Source of the DNA: Brevibacillus migulae
GTDB taxonomy: Bacteria; Bacillota; Bacilli; Brevibacillales; Brevibacillaceae
Direction of reading: 5' to 3'
Length of the DNA stretch: 64,000 nucleotides
Assembly (NCBI RefSeq): GCF_004521915.1
Contig: NZ_SDKD01000002.1
Location: 186,862-250,861 of the forward strand
Position numbers and translations under genes: made by a program. The notes below the pieces were generated by a model. The model did not search any database, had not been told where the DNA came from, and saw only the letters and a list, made by a program, of their open reading frames with translations. The first letter of the stretch is position 1, and every line of letters starts with the position of its first letter. Below are positions 1 to 8,306 of the stretch, piece by piece.

Positions 1-211
1 GCCACTCTTCTTGCCCCGTGATTCCATGACACGGTGCCGCTTTTGCGAGCTGTAACGGGCTTACCCGGCTTGCCATACACAATCCTTTTGAAAAAGGAGC
101 TTCCGGCTGCATCTACAAGGTGCGTTTCTCCTTGCTGATCTGCTCCGGGCTTCCACCATCCCCGGCTCGCTTTGGCTTCAACAGAAGGGTACTTTCCTTA
201 TCGGCGATTTG
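1..211 (-). promoter_or_regulatory. T-box leader, probably arginine-specific; downstream gene lies off the left edge
   Basis: Read on the minus strand, the leader has the T-box stem I landmarks: a GATAAGGAAAGTA-type start, then GCGAGCCGGGG-ATGGTGG-AAGCCCGG. It ends at the window edge with AAGAGTGGC, the start of the conserved T-box sequence AGAGTGGTACCGCG. The site equivalent to the specifier reads GAAA-CGC-ACC (CGC at 124-122). The argS T-box at the other end of this window has GAAG-CGC-ACC in the same context, so arginine is the likely specificity. The antiterminator, terminator and regulated gene are outside the window. A specifier shifted by one base would read ACG (Thr) and cannot be excluded by eye. 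Confidence 0.82.
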
Positions 212-217
212 GCATTT

Positions 218-247
218 ATTATACCGGAGCGTGCAGGGGCTATGCAA
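218..247 (-). promoter_or_regulatory. SigA-type promoter for the left T-box leader
   Basis: On the minus strand TTGCAT (247-242) is followed after 18 bp by a perfect TATAAT (223-218). Initiation about 7 to 10 bases further on would place the transcript start at the beginning of the T-box stem I. The -35 box lies right at the stop codon of the upstream minus-strand gene. Confidence 0.75.
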
Positions 248-733
248 CTACTGATCCTTTTCTTTTTTCATCATTTGGTCGATTTCGCCAAGCAATTTCC
301 GCGTCAGCTCTTCGGGATCATCGGCTTCGTTCCAGGCTTGCTTGAACGACTGGAGCTTGGACAGGATCTCTTGCTCTGTTTTGGCGTCATCTTCCAGCTG
401 ATGATTTTCCCGAGGATCAAACCACATCATTCGGTCATCCGAACCACTGCGGTAATAGGGATTCAGCCAGTGATCGGGAAATGTGTACGGCTGCTCGCCG
501 AAGATGATTCCCAGCACATCATCTGAGGAAAGGGGGAGAAAGTGTTCGTACGCATACTTCCTGCCGCCTTCCGACAGATTGATATGAGTGAAGGAATAGT
601 GCAGGTAATGCTGGCCGGACTCTTTTTCCTTCACGACAGCATAAGTCTCAAAATCGGTGGAAGCAATATGTTTAACGGTTTCGAGTCGTTCTAGAAATTC
701 GCTTTTCTTCAGGGAAGAGGGAATAGGCTCCAT
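248..733 (-). CDS. Conserved hypothetical protein, 161 aa
   Basis: I do not recognise this family. The start is set at ATG 733, because a GGAG ribosome binding site lies just upstream; a longer frame to 775 has no such site. The product is soluble, without signal peptide or membrane segment. It is rich in acidic and aromatic residues in the middle and has a lysine-rich charged C-terminus. A helical, heptad-like stretch over roughly residues 110-155 suggests a coiled-coil tail. It is followed by the promoter of the T-box leader and preceded by a terminator, so it is probably monocistronic. Confidence 0.7.
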   Translation of the reverse strand: MEPIPSSLKKSEFLERLETVKHIASTDFETYAVVKEKESGQHYLHYSFTHINLSEGGRKYAYEHFLPLSSDDVLGIIFGEQPYTFPDHWLNPYYRSGSDDRMMWFDPRENHQLEDDAKTEQEILSKLQSFKQAWNEADDPEELTRKLLGEIDQMMKKEKDQ

Positions 734-778
734 GTAGGTCGCTCCTTCGCAGTGTATCTTCAACAATCTAACCATAAC

Positions 779-841
779 AAAAGGGAACTCTTTTTGGCAA
801 CGCGCGAAGGCTCGCGTGTATGCTGCAAAGAGTTCCCTTTT
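779..841 (-). terminator. Long-arm hairpin terminator
   Basis: The 15-base arms AAAAGGGAACTCTTT (779-793) and AAAGAGTTCCCTTTT (827-841) are perfect inverted repeats around a GC-rich inner hairpin. On the minus strand it ends in a T-run, so it should terminate the small gene at 868-1053. Confidence 0.85.
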
Positions 842-867
842 CCGGGGCGGCGAATGTTGAAAATGGG

Positions 868-1053
868 TTACTTGCGAACGCTGGTGACTTTCTTGATGGC
901 TTGGTAATGCAGATAGTCGGCGGCAGGGATGTGTTTGTCCAGAACGGGTCTGAATGATGGCCGGGAATCCGGATACAGCTGATTCATTTCCAGGAAAAAT
1001 GTGATTTCCTGTGGAGTTCCCTCAATCACCATACCGTTAATGGTCACTTTCAT
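868..1053 (-). CDS. Small conserved hypothetical protein, 61 aa
   Basis: The start is ATG 1053, preceded by GGGAGGG at good spacing; an upstream in-frame start at 1086 lacks a binding site. The protein starts MKVTINGMVIEG and then resembles a short beta-hairpin followed by a helix (PQEITFFLEMNQ) and a basic C-terminus. This is reminiscent of tiny Bacillales proteins of unknown function. It sits alone between two terminators. I cannot assign a role. Confidence 0.6.
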   Translation of the reverse strand: MKVTINGMVIEGTPQEITFFLEMNQLYPDSRPSFRPVLDKHIPAADYLHYQAIKKVTSVRK

Positions 1054-1182
1054 TGTGATACCCTCCCTGCAATGCCACCAAGACATGTCCTGCTTACAAA
1101 TCCAAGTATAGCGAATAGCTGCTGTGGATATTGTCGGAATCTATCGAGGGATTCGCACTTTTTCTCGTCAGTTTTCGCGCAG

Positions 1183-1210
1183 AAAAAAAGGAGCCTTTGG
1201 AATCGGCTCC
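1183..1210 (-). terminator. Terminator of the YjcZ-type gene
   Basis: On the minus strand GGAGCC and GGCTCC form a stem around a 9-base loop, followed by seven T. It lies 10 bases after the stop codon of the 33-aa gene. Confidence 0.85.
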
Positions 1211-1219
1211 CGTTCATGA

Positions 1220-1321
1220 CTAGCAGTCTTCAGCAGCGCCTACGATAACCAGCAAAATAAACAGAACCAGAACGAGCGCAAAGTTATCGTTGAAAAAGTT
1301 TCCGGAATAAGAAGTACTCAT
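1220..1321 (-). CDS. YjcZ family sporulation peptide, 33 aa
   Basis: This short gene encodes MSTSYSGNFFNDNFALVLVL followed by FILLVIVGAAEDC. A flexible Gly/Ser/Asn N-terminus is joined to one very hydrophobic segment with the FALIVVLFILLVIVGA signature of YjcZ/YrvI-type small sporulation proteins. The ATG at 1321 has a GGAGGCG site upstream and the gene has its own terminator. Members are single-pass membrane peptides made late in sporulation; their exact function is unknown. The C-terminal EDC is less usual than the common ACF or AACW ending. I could not define a convincing SigK or SigG promoter. Confidence 0.85.
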   Translation of the reverse strand: MSTSYSGNFFNDNFALVLVLFILLVIVGAAEDC

Positions 1322-1445
1322 ATTGGTTCGCCTCCTTTCAGCTATGCTACAGTCTATACACTTCTGTACAGATTGTTGTGGGCGAATGACCTATGCGTGT
1401 AAAAATAGGCGAAGGAGGCGTCTTACGTAAGCTGGGTAGTTTTTC

Positions 1446-1474
1446 TTGACGAGGGGGATAACGGGTGTTAAGAT
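1446..1474 (+). promoter_or_regulatory. SigA-type promoter of the methionine operon
   Basis: TTGACG (1446-1451) is separated by 17 bp from TAAGAT (1469-1474). The predicted start falls shortly before the SAM riboswitch P1 helix. Confidence 0.75.
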
Positions 1475-1508
1475 AACTTTCAAACCACAAACTACATATG
1501 TAAGCTTT

Positions 1509-1663
1509 TCTCTTATCCAGAGAGGCAGAGGGACTGGCCCTATGAAGCCTCGGCAACCGGTGATCAGGTGCCAATTCCAGCAAAGCGATCTGCTTTGAAA
1601 GATAAGAGGATGTGCGGACTTTACGCGTAATCCTCTTCGTTTTTTGTCGAAGAGGATTTTTTA
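1509..1663 (+). promoter_or_regulatory. SAM-I (S-box) riboswitch with terminator, upstream of metH
   Basis: P1 strands CTCTTATC and GATAAGAG flank the S-box core, with AGAGGCAGAGGGACTGGCCC, the GAAGCCTCGGCAACC element and GGTGCCAATTCC all in the canonical order. The expression platform follows. AATCCTCTTCG and CGAAGAGGATT form a terminator ending in T6 (about 1629-1663). The P1 3' strand GATAAGAGGAT can instead pair with AATCCTCTTC to form the antiterminator. High S-adenosylmethionine should therefore stop transcription into metH and the fusion gene behind it. Confidence 0.97.
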
Positions 1664-1772
1664 CGTTAGCAGGTCTGAACGGATCCTAAAGGAATGGAAC
1701 AAACATGTGTAAATGCTAAGGAATCCGATCACATACGGGTGTCAGAATGTTGCGAAAGAAGGGGTTGGGGAA

Positions 1773-4700
1773 ATGGGCAGAAGCTTCCTGGAACAATTGG
1801 AACGAAAAATTTTGATTATTGATGGCGCGATGGGGACGATGCTGCAGCAAGCAGAATTGACCGCAGCTGATTTTGGCGGAGAGGAATATGAGGGCTGTAA
1901 CGAACTGTTGAGTGTAACCCGTCCTGATGTCATCCTCCAGATTCATCAAAAGTATCTGGAAGCCGGTGCAGATATTATTGAGACGAATACATTTGGCGCC
2001 ACCTCCGTGGTACTCGCTGAATATGACGTGGCAGAACGTGACATCGAGCTCAATATCGCTTCCGCTAAAATTGCCAGAGAGGCAGCGGATGCCTTTTCCA
2101 CAGAGGAGTGGCCTCGATTCGTAGCCGGTTCGATGGGACCTACCACCAAAACGTTGTCACTCACTGGTGGGGCGACCTTTGAGCAGCTGGTCGAGGCTTA
2201 CTATCGGCAAGCCAAGGGACTGCTTTTGGGCGGCGCGGATGTGCTGCTGCTGGAAACCTCTCAAGATACGTTGAATGTAAAGGCAGGGGGCATCGGGATA
2301 CGCCAAGCGTTTACGGAGTTGGGGAAAGAAGTCCCGGTGATGATTTCCGGAACGATCGAGCCGATGGGAACCACGCTGGCAGGTCAGAATATTGAAGCAT
2401 TTTACATTTCGATCGAGCATTTGAAGCCGATCAGCGTCGGACTGAACTGTGCGACTGGACCTGAATTCATGCGTGACCATCTGCGCACGCTATCGGATCT
2501 GGCTCATTGTGGGGTCAGCTGCTACCCCAACGCAGGGCTGCCTGATGAGAACGGGCATTATCACGAATCTCCGCAGGGACTGGCAACCAAAATGGCCGGC
2601 TTTGCCGAAAAGGGCTGGCTGAACATCGCGGGTGGCTGTTGCGGCACGACACCCGAGCATATTCGGGCCATGGCAGAGACTTTGAAACATTACAAGCCGC
2701 GCCAAGCCTCGAGCAAACCATTCAGTGCCGTATCCGGTATCGAAGCTGTGTACGTGGAAGAGGACAATCGCCCGTTGCTGGTGGGGGAACGCACGAATGT
2801 CATCGGATCGAAGAAGTTTCGAGATCTGATCGCGGCCGGACACTATGAAGAAGCTTCGGATATCGCGCGGGCACAAGTGCGCGGCGGAGCCCAGGTCATC
2901 GACGTCTGTCTCGCGGATCCTGACCGTGATGAGTATGCCGATATGGACCGCTTTCTGCAATTCGTCAGCAAAAAGGTCAAAGCGCCGCTCATGATCGATT
3001 CGACTGATGCGCGCGTCATCGAGCTCGGGCTTACTTACTCGCAAGGAAAGGCGATTATCAACTCGATCAATCTGGAGGACGGACTGGAACGTTTTGCCGA
3101 AGTCGTCCCCTTGATTCATAAATACGGTGCTGCAGTGGTCGTCGGGACGATCGACGAAGAGGGCATGGCAATCACGCGGGAACGAAAGCTCGCTGTGGCG
3201 AGACGCAGCTACGATATTTTGGTCAACGAATACAACGTGAACCCGCAGGACATTATTTTCGACCCGCTCGTGTTCCCGGTCGGTACCGGTGATGAGCAAT
3301 ACATCGGATCCGCGCTGGAGACAGTCGAAGGCATCAGGCTGATCAAGGAAGCTTTTCCGGAATGCAAAACGATCCTCGGTGTGAGCAACGTATCCTTTGG
3401 CTTGCCGGGGGCCGGCCGGGAGGTATTGAATGCCGTCTTCCTCTACCACACGACGAAAGCCGGGCTGGATTATGCCATCGTCAACTCGGAGAAGCTCGAG
3501 CGCTATGCCTCGATCCCGGAGGAAGAACGGAAGCTGTCCGAAGCCTTGCTTTTTGATACGAATGATCAGACACTCGCCGAATTCACCGCGTTTTATCGTG
3601 AAAAGAAAAAAGAAGCGAAGGTGGCCATGTCCACCCTCACGCTGGAGGAACGCTTGGCCCGCTATGTGATCGAAGGCTCCAAGGATGGCTTGATTCCGGA
3701 TCTGCAGGCTGCCCTGGAAAAGTACGCACCGCTGGAGATCATCAACGGTCCGCTGATGGCAGGGATGGAAGAGGTCGGCCGTCTCTTCAACGGAAACCAG
3801 CTGATCGTAGCGGAGGTCTTGCAAAGCGCAGAAGTCATGAAAGCCTCGGTCTCTTTTCTGGAAGGTTTTATGGAAAAGTCGGAGACCAGTGCGAAAGGAA
3901 AAATTCTGCTGGCGACCGTCAAAGGGGACGTGCACGACATCGGCAAAAACCTGGTGGAAATCATCCTGGCCAATAATGGCTATGAGGTCGTCAATCTTGG
4001 AATCAAGGTACCGCCTGAACAATTGATTGCGGCATGCCGGGAAGAAAAGCCGGACTTTATCGGACTATCCGGCTTGCTGGTGAAATCGGCCCAGCAGATG
4101 GTCATCACAGCGCAGGACTTGAAGGCAGCAGGAATCGATGTGCCCATGATGGTAGGGGGTGCGGCGCTGACCCGCAAGTTTACTTCTAATCGGATCGCAC
4201 CAGAGTATAAAGGGATCGTGCTCTATGCCAAGGATGCCATGGATGGCCTGGACCTTGCCAACAAGCTGATGGACCCGGAGCAGCGCAAGACGCTGCAGGA
4301 GGAGCAGGAGCGGCAGCTGGCTGCGCTGCAGGCAGAAAAGAGTGAGCAGGGGCAAAGTGTCGATACCAAAAAGGCTGCGCCCAAGCGCTCGGCGGTGAGC
4401 CGTACCGCTCCCGTCATGCTCCCGCCGGATACCGAGCGCCATGTGCTTCGCAACTACCCGCTTGGCCATTTGCACCCGTATCTCAATCTGCGGATGCTGT
4501 TAGGCAAGCATCTCGGGGTCAGGGGCAATGTCGATCGGTTGCTGGAAGAGGGGGATCCAAAAGTAACGGAATTGTACGGCGTGGTGGAGGATTTGCTGCG
4601 CGAGGCGCGGGAGCAGGATCTGATCAAGGCGCATGGCATGTACCAGTTCTTCCCGGCGCAAGCTGACGGTGACGATATTCTCATCTATGACCCGCGCGAC

Positions 4701-5228
4701 CATTCACGCGTATTGGAACGATTCAGCTTCCCCCGGCAGCCAGAGGAGCCCTACCTCTGCCTCGCCGATTTCCTCCGTCCGGTGGAAAGCAAGGAAATGG
4801 ACTATGTTGGCTTCCTTTCGGTAACAGCGGGGCATGGCATCCGCGAACAGGCGACCCGGTTAAAGGAGCAGGGGGACTACTTGCGCTCCCATGTGCTGCA
4901 GGCGGTGGCGCTGGAGCTTGCGGAAGCTTTTGCGGAACGGATCCACCATGTGATGCGGGATGTCTGGGGCTTTCCGGATCCTGCCGAGATGACCATGCTG
5001 GAACGCTTCGGTGCTCGCTACCGCGGGATTCGCGTTTCTTTCGGCTATCCGGCATGCCCGAATCTGGAGGATCAGGAAAAGCTGTTCCGTTTGCTGAAGC
5101 CTGAAGATATCGGCGTGCAGCTGACAGAAGGATTCATGATGGATCCGGAAGCGTCTGTCACCGCGATGGTATTTGCTCATCCGGAGGCACGTTATTTTAA
5201 CGCGACGCCGGCTGTAATCGAATCATAA
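1773..5228 (+). CDS. metH: Cobalamin-dependent methionine synthase, 1151 aa
   Basis: MetH transfers a methyl group from 5-methyl-THF to homocysteine through cobalamin. Four modules are visible. The homocysteine/zinc domain covers residues about 1-320, with Cys226 and the GGCCGTT motif at 287-293. The pterin-binding domain covers about 340-610 and contains GERTNVIGS. The B12 domain covers about 640-880, with GDVHDIGKN at about 718 supplying the cobalt-ligand His721. The C-terminal reactivation domain covers about 920-1151. A lysine/glutamine-rich linker near 860-890 separates the last two. ATG 1773 has a GAAGGGG site; an upstream in-frame ATG at 1713 has none and would add an atypical extension. 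The gene lies behind a SAM riboswitch and 34 bp before the reductase fusion. Confidence 0.96.
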   Translation: MGRSFLEQLERKILIIDGAMGTMLQQAELTAADFGGEEYEGCNELLSVTRPDVILQIHQKYLEAGADIIETNTFGATSVVLAEYDVAERDIELNIASAKIAREAADAFSTEEWPRFVAGSMGPTTKTLSLTGGATFEQLVEAYYRQAKGLLLGGADVLLLETSQDTLNVKAGGIGIRQAFTELGKEVPVMISGTIEPMGTTLAGQNIEAFYISIEHLKPISVGLNCATGPEFMRDHLRTLSDLAHCGVSCYPNAGLPDENGHYHESPQGLATKMAGFAEKGWLNIAGGCCGTTPEHIRAMAETLKHYKPRQASSKPFSAVSGIEAVYVEEDNRPLLVGERTNVIGSKKFRDLIAAGHYEEASDIARAQVRGGAQVIDVCLADPDRDEYADMDRFLQFVSKKVKAPLMIDSTDARVIELGLTYSQGKAIINSINLEDGLERFAEVVPLIHKYGAAVVVGTIDEEGMAITRERKLAVARRSYDILVNEYNVNPQDIIFDPLVFPVGTGDEQYIGSALETVEGIRLIKEAFPECKTILGVSNVSFGLPGAGREVLNAVFLYHTTKAGLDYAIVNSEKLERYASIPEEERKLSEALLFDTNDQTLAEFTAFYREKKKEAKVAMSTLTLEERLARYVIEGSKDGLIPDLQAALEKYAPLEIINGPLMAGMEEVGRLFNGNQLIVAEVLQSAEVMKASVSFLEGFMEKSETSAKGKILLATVKGDVHDIGKNLVEIILANNGYEVVNLGIKVPPEQLIAACREEKPDFIGLSGLLVKSAQQMVITAQDLKAAGIDVPMMVGGAALTRKFTSNRIAPEYKGIVLYAKDAMDGLDLANKLMDPEQRKTLQEEQERQLAALQAEKSEQGQSVDTKKAAPKRSAVSRTAPVMLPPDTERHVLRNYPLGHLHPYLNLRMLLGKHLGVRGNVDRLLEEGDPKVTELYGVVEDLLREAREQDLIKAHGMYQFFPAQADGDDILIYDPRDHSRVLERFSFPRQPEEPYLCLADFLRPVESKEMDYVGFLSVTAGHGIREQATRLKEQGDYLRSHVLQAVALELAEAFAERIHHVMRDVWGFPDPAEMTMLERFGARYRGIRVSFGYPACPNLEDQEKLFRLLKPEDIGVQLTEGFMMDPEASVTAMVFAHPEARYFNATPAVIES

Positions 5229-5262
5229 GCAGCGTGTTTTTTAGCGGAGAGGAGGGAGTATC

Positions 5263-7149
5263 GTGTCAGAGAAGAGAGATCTTAGACAGCATTTGGAGAA
5301 CCATATTTTGGTCGGAGACGGGGCGATGGCGACCCAATTGTATCAAATGGGCGTTCCCGTGGGGGTGAGCTTCGAGGAGCTCTGCCTGTCCAATCCCCAA
5401 GTCATCTACCATGTGCACCAGGCTTATTTTCATGCGGGTGCAAGATTGTTGGAAACAAACACGTTTGCCGCCAACCGTGACAGCCTGTCCAAATATGGGC
5501 TGGAAAACAAAGTGACGCGGATTAATCGGGCTGCGGTAACCATTGCGAAAGAGGCCGCGCAGGATGAAGCGTTTGTCGTGGGCAGTATTGGCTCCATTAT
5601 TGCCGGACGTGTACGGAACCAGCCACTGGATGAGTATCGGGATCAATTTGAAGAGCAGGCCACGGCTTTGCTGCATGCTGGCGTGGACGGGATTTTGCTG
5701 GAGACATTTCTCGATATGGAGGAGCTGCAGCTGGCCGTAGAGGTCACGCGCACATTGACCGATTTGCCCATTGTGGCCCAGCTCGCCACTCTGGAAGTAG
5801 GGCGTACCCGGGACGGCTATACGTTGAGCGATGCGTTTCGGCAGATCAAGCAGGCCGGAGCCGATGTGGTTGGGATCAATTGCCGGCTTGGTCCAGCCGA
5901 AGTGATCCGCTCTTTTGAACAAACGATCACGCCTGAGGATGTGCTGCTGTCGGCCTTTCCGAATGCGGGGCGGTTAGGTCTGTCCGATGGGGAGTACGCA
6001 TACAAATCATCACCGGAGTATTTCGCGGAAGGAGCACTGCGTCTGCGTGAGCAGGGAGTGCGGCTGATCGGCGGTTGTTGCGGCACGACACCCGCGCACA
6101 TCAGGGCGATGGTCGGTGCATTGGAAGACCTGGAACCGGTTGAACGGACCAATCCGCTGACGGATATGCAGGAACGCAGCGTAGTGTCAATCCAGAGCGT
6201 AAGACAGCGACAGCGTCCGACGATCGTAGAGCAGGTGAAAGACAAACACACGATCATCGTCGAATTTGATCCGCCGAAAGATTTGGAAGTCGATGAATTT
6301 TTACAGGGCTGTTGTGCCCTTCATCAGGCGGGCGCGGATGCGGTGACACTGGCGGATAATTCCTTGGCCAACGTGCGGATGAGCAATATGGCTCTGGGCG
6401 CGATCATGAAAAGCCAATATGGCATCGATCCGCTCGTCCACATCGCATGCCGGGACCGCAATCTGATCGGACAGCAGTCGCACTTGATGGGCTTGCATGC
6501 TTTGGGAATCGATCAAGTGCTGGTCGTGACCGGGGATCCATCCCGCTTTGGCGATTTGCCCGGCGCAAGCTCTGTCTTTGATGTCACCTCCTTCGATCTG
6601 ATTCGCATGATCAAGCAATTGAACGAAGGGATATCCTTCTCTGGCCGTCCGCTGAAGCAAAAAGCGCAGTTCACGGTCGGAGCCGCGTTCAATCCGCATG
6701 TGCGCAAGATGGAAGCGGCCATTGATCGGCTGAAGCGAAAGGTCGAAGCTGGCGCCGATTATGTGATGACCCAGCCTGTCTATGATACGGAAACCATCGA
6801 GCTGATCGATCACGCGACAAAAGACATCGGGATTCCCGTATTTATCGGGATCATGCCTTTGACCAGCTGGCGCAATGCGGAATTCCTGCATAATGAGGTG
6901 CCTGGCATCAAGCTGTCGCCGCAAGCGCTGGCCAGGATGAAGCATCTGCAGGGTGAGGCGGGCAGACAGGAAGGCATTGCGATGGCAAAGGAATTACTGG
7001 ATGTGGCGGTCCGTCATTTCAATGGAATCTATTTGATTACCCCATTCAACTATTATCAGATGAGCGTGGAATTGACCGAATACGTCCATCAAATCACTGC
7101 TTCGGAAAGAAGAGCCGATTACCCCCATCGCTTTGTAGGATTGCACTGA
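5263..7149 (+). CDS. Bifunctional homocysteine S-methyltransferase / methylenetetrahydrofolate reductase, 628 aa
   Basis: This is a YitJ-type fusion. Residues 1-300 are a zinc-dependent homocysteine methyltransferase domain, with GINC near 206 and GGCCGTTPAH at 270-279. Residues about 325-615 are a MetF-like FAD barrel containing FDPPKDLE and TQPVYD, which makes 5-methyl-THF. The GTG start at 5263 has a GGAGGGAG site. Lying 34 bp after metH under the same SAM riboswitch, its reductase half should supply the methyl donor for MetH. Its N-terminal half duplicates the MetH zinc domain. No separate metF is seen in the window. Confidence 0.94.
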   Translation: MSEKRDLRQHLENHILVGDGAMATQLYQMGVPVGVSFEELCLSNPQVIYHVHQAYFHAGARLLETNTFAANRDSLSKYGLENKVTRINRAAVTIAKEAAQDEAFVVGSIGSIIAGRVRNQPLDEYRDQFEEQATALLHAGVDGILLETFLDMEELQLAVEVTRTLTDLPIVAQLATLEVGRTRDGYTLSDAFRQIKQAGADVVGINCRLGPAEVIRSFEQTITPEDVLLSAFPNAGRLGLSDGEYAYKSSPEYFAEGALRLREQGVRLIGGCCGTTPAHIRAMVGALEDLEPVERTNPLTDMQERSVVSIQSVRQRQRPTIVEQVKDKHTIIVEFDPPKDLEVDEFLQGCCALHQAGADAVTLADNSLANVRMSNMALGAIMKSQYGIDPLVHIACRDRNLIGQQSHLMGLHALGIDQVLVVTGDPSRFGDLPGASSVFDVTSFDLIRMIKQLNEGISFSGRPLKQKAQFTVGAAFNPHVRKMEAAIDRLKRKVEAGADYVMTQPVYDTETIELIDHATKDIGIPVFIGIMPLTSWRNAEFLHNEVPGIKLSPQALARMKHLQGEAGRQEGIAMAKELLDVAVRHFNGIYLITPFNYYQMSVELTEYVHQITASERRADYPHRFVGLH

Positions 7150-7173
7150 TGAAGCAACCCCCTTAAACGGAAA

Positions 7174-7218
7174 AGGCAAAAGTTCGCGATCGTTAACGGA
7201 TGACGCGAGCTTTTGCCT
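7174..7218. terminator. Convergent terminator overlapping the 3' end of the CotS-like gene
   Basis: AGGCAAAAG...CGCG and CGCG...CTTTTGCCT form a long stem. On the minus strand it encodes the last codons and the stop (7193) of the kinase-like gene, and T-rich sequence follows. On the plus strand it lies 25 bases behind the methionine operon. Confidence 0.75.
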
Positions 7219-8188
7219 GTTTGCGCATATAGTCCGTTTTGCTTCGTTCGCTTTTCAGGAAGAGGGAAACCCGTTGATAACTCATGGTTGTATACTGTTT
7301 GCGTCTGAGAAACCATTCAAAAATATGGGGGAAAGCCAAGTCCTGGTAGAGCAGGGCTTTTTCTCGTTTTTTCATCGGATTTTTCTTGAAGTAAGCACGG
7401 AAAAGCATTTCACATTTTTCCCGATTCCATCCGTTATACCTGCGCATGTACGTATACAACAGCCGCGAAAGATCCTTGGAGGGGTAGTCGTAACGCACAT
7501 CCTCCCAGTCAATGACATAGAGGCGATTCTCACTTTTGATGACGTTGCCCATATGAAAGTCTCCGTGACACAGGGGATGCAGATGCTCGGGACGCTCCTT
7601 CCACTCTTGAAAAAAAGAGGATTCCCCCAGAAGCTGATGCATTTCCTGACCCACATGTAAAAAATAGGGGAGGTGCTGCCGCAGCAGCTTAATCTTCGGT
7701 TTCGCTGAATCAGCAAATTGTTCATACCAACGCTGCAGGGATCTCAGGTCAGTCTCGTATTCATGTTCCCAGCGCAGCGCCCCGTTATAGCGTTCCCCCG
7801 ATGAGGAGAGCAAGCCGACCGAAGAGGCATGGAGCTGGCCCAGCAGCTCGCCGATTCTGCGCATCTGATTGGGGGACTTAAGCGAGTAGGGGTTGCCTCG
7901 CACGTCCTTCTGCAAATAAAACAGGTTGCCGCTGCATTCGATAAAAGGGGCGTTCTTGAGCGTCTGTACAAGGGGGGGAATGAAAATTCCACAGTCCCGT
8001 AAATGCGCTTCTGCACTCAGAATAAAATGCTGACGGTCTTCCTGTATGTACATCGTCTTGGCAAAAAAGGAGCCGCGATCGGTTTTCAGATGGATCACCA
8101 TGGTTTTTGGGGTATCGCGGATGACTTCATAGGATTGGATTTTCAGTCCGTATTCCAGATGTATCTGGCGCAGCAGAGGTTCAAGCAT
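7193..8188 (-). CDS. CotS/YsxE-like spore coat protein with aminoglycoside-phosphotransferase fold, 331 aa
   Basis: The sequence has the APH/choline-kinase layout. A probable ATP lysine lies in FFAKTM (Lys44), followed by the Brenner-type motif LCHGDFHMGN (HGD at 208-210, Asn215) and the metal-binding IDWED (Asp227). The Bacillales CotS family of coat-associated kinase-like proteins shares this layout and length. All three catalytic positions are present, so the protein may be active. The basic C-terminus is encoded within the terminator stem shared with the converging methionine operon. The GGAGGTG site supports ATG 8188. Its substrate is unknown. Confidence 0.85.
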   Translation of the reverse strand: MLEPLLRQIHLEYGLKIQSYEVIRDTPKTMVIHLKTDRGSFFAKTMYIQEDRQHFILSAEAHLRDCGIFIPPLVQTLKNAPFIECSGNLFYLQKDVRGNPYSLKSPNQMRRIGELLGQLHASSVGLLSSSGERYNGALRWEHEYETDLRSLQRWYEQFADSAKPKIKLLRQHLPYFLHVGQEMHQLLGESSFFQEWKERPEHLHPLCHGDFHMGNVIKSENRLYVIDWEDVRYDYPSKDLSRLLYTYMRRYNGWNREKCEMLFRAYFKKNPMKKREKALLYQDLAFPHIFEWFLRRKQYTTMSYQRVSLFLKSERSKTDYMRKQAKARVIR

Positions 8189-8247
8189 GGTGCACCTCCC
8201 AGAAGATGCTTCCTATCATCTTACTAAGGGTGGACCCGTCTTGATAC

Positions 8248-8294
8248 AAAAAAACAGGCTGTTTCCAATGTTTTCAACCATGGAAACAGCCTGT
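8248..8294 (-). terminator. Terminator of the DUF5050 gene
   Basis: ACAGGCTGTTTCCA and its perfect complement TGGAAACAGCCTGT form a 14-bp stem around a 13-base loop. A T-run follows on the minus strand. Confidence 0.9.
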
Positions 8295-8306
8295 GCGATC
8301 CTGAAA

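Noticed and set aside
1322..1400. SigK or SigG promoter for the YjcZ-type gene
   Set aside because: A CATAG-like -10 can be seen, but no -35 at proper distance; too weak to annotate.
2490..4022. 510-aa open frame antisense to metH
   Set aside because: It is the complement of conserved metH coding sequence; no ribosome binding site and no family features. It is a coding shadow.
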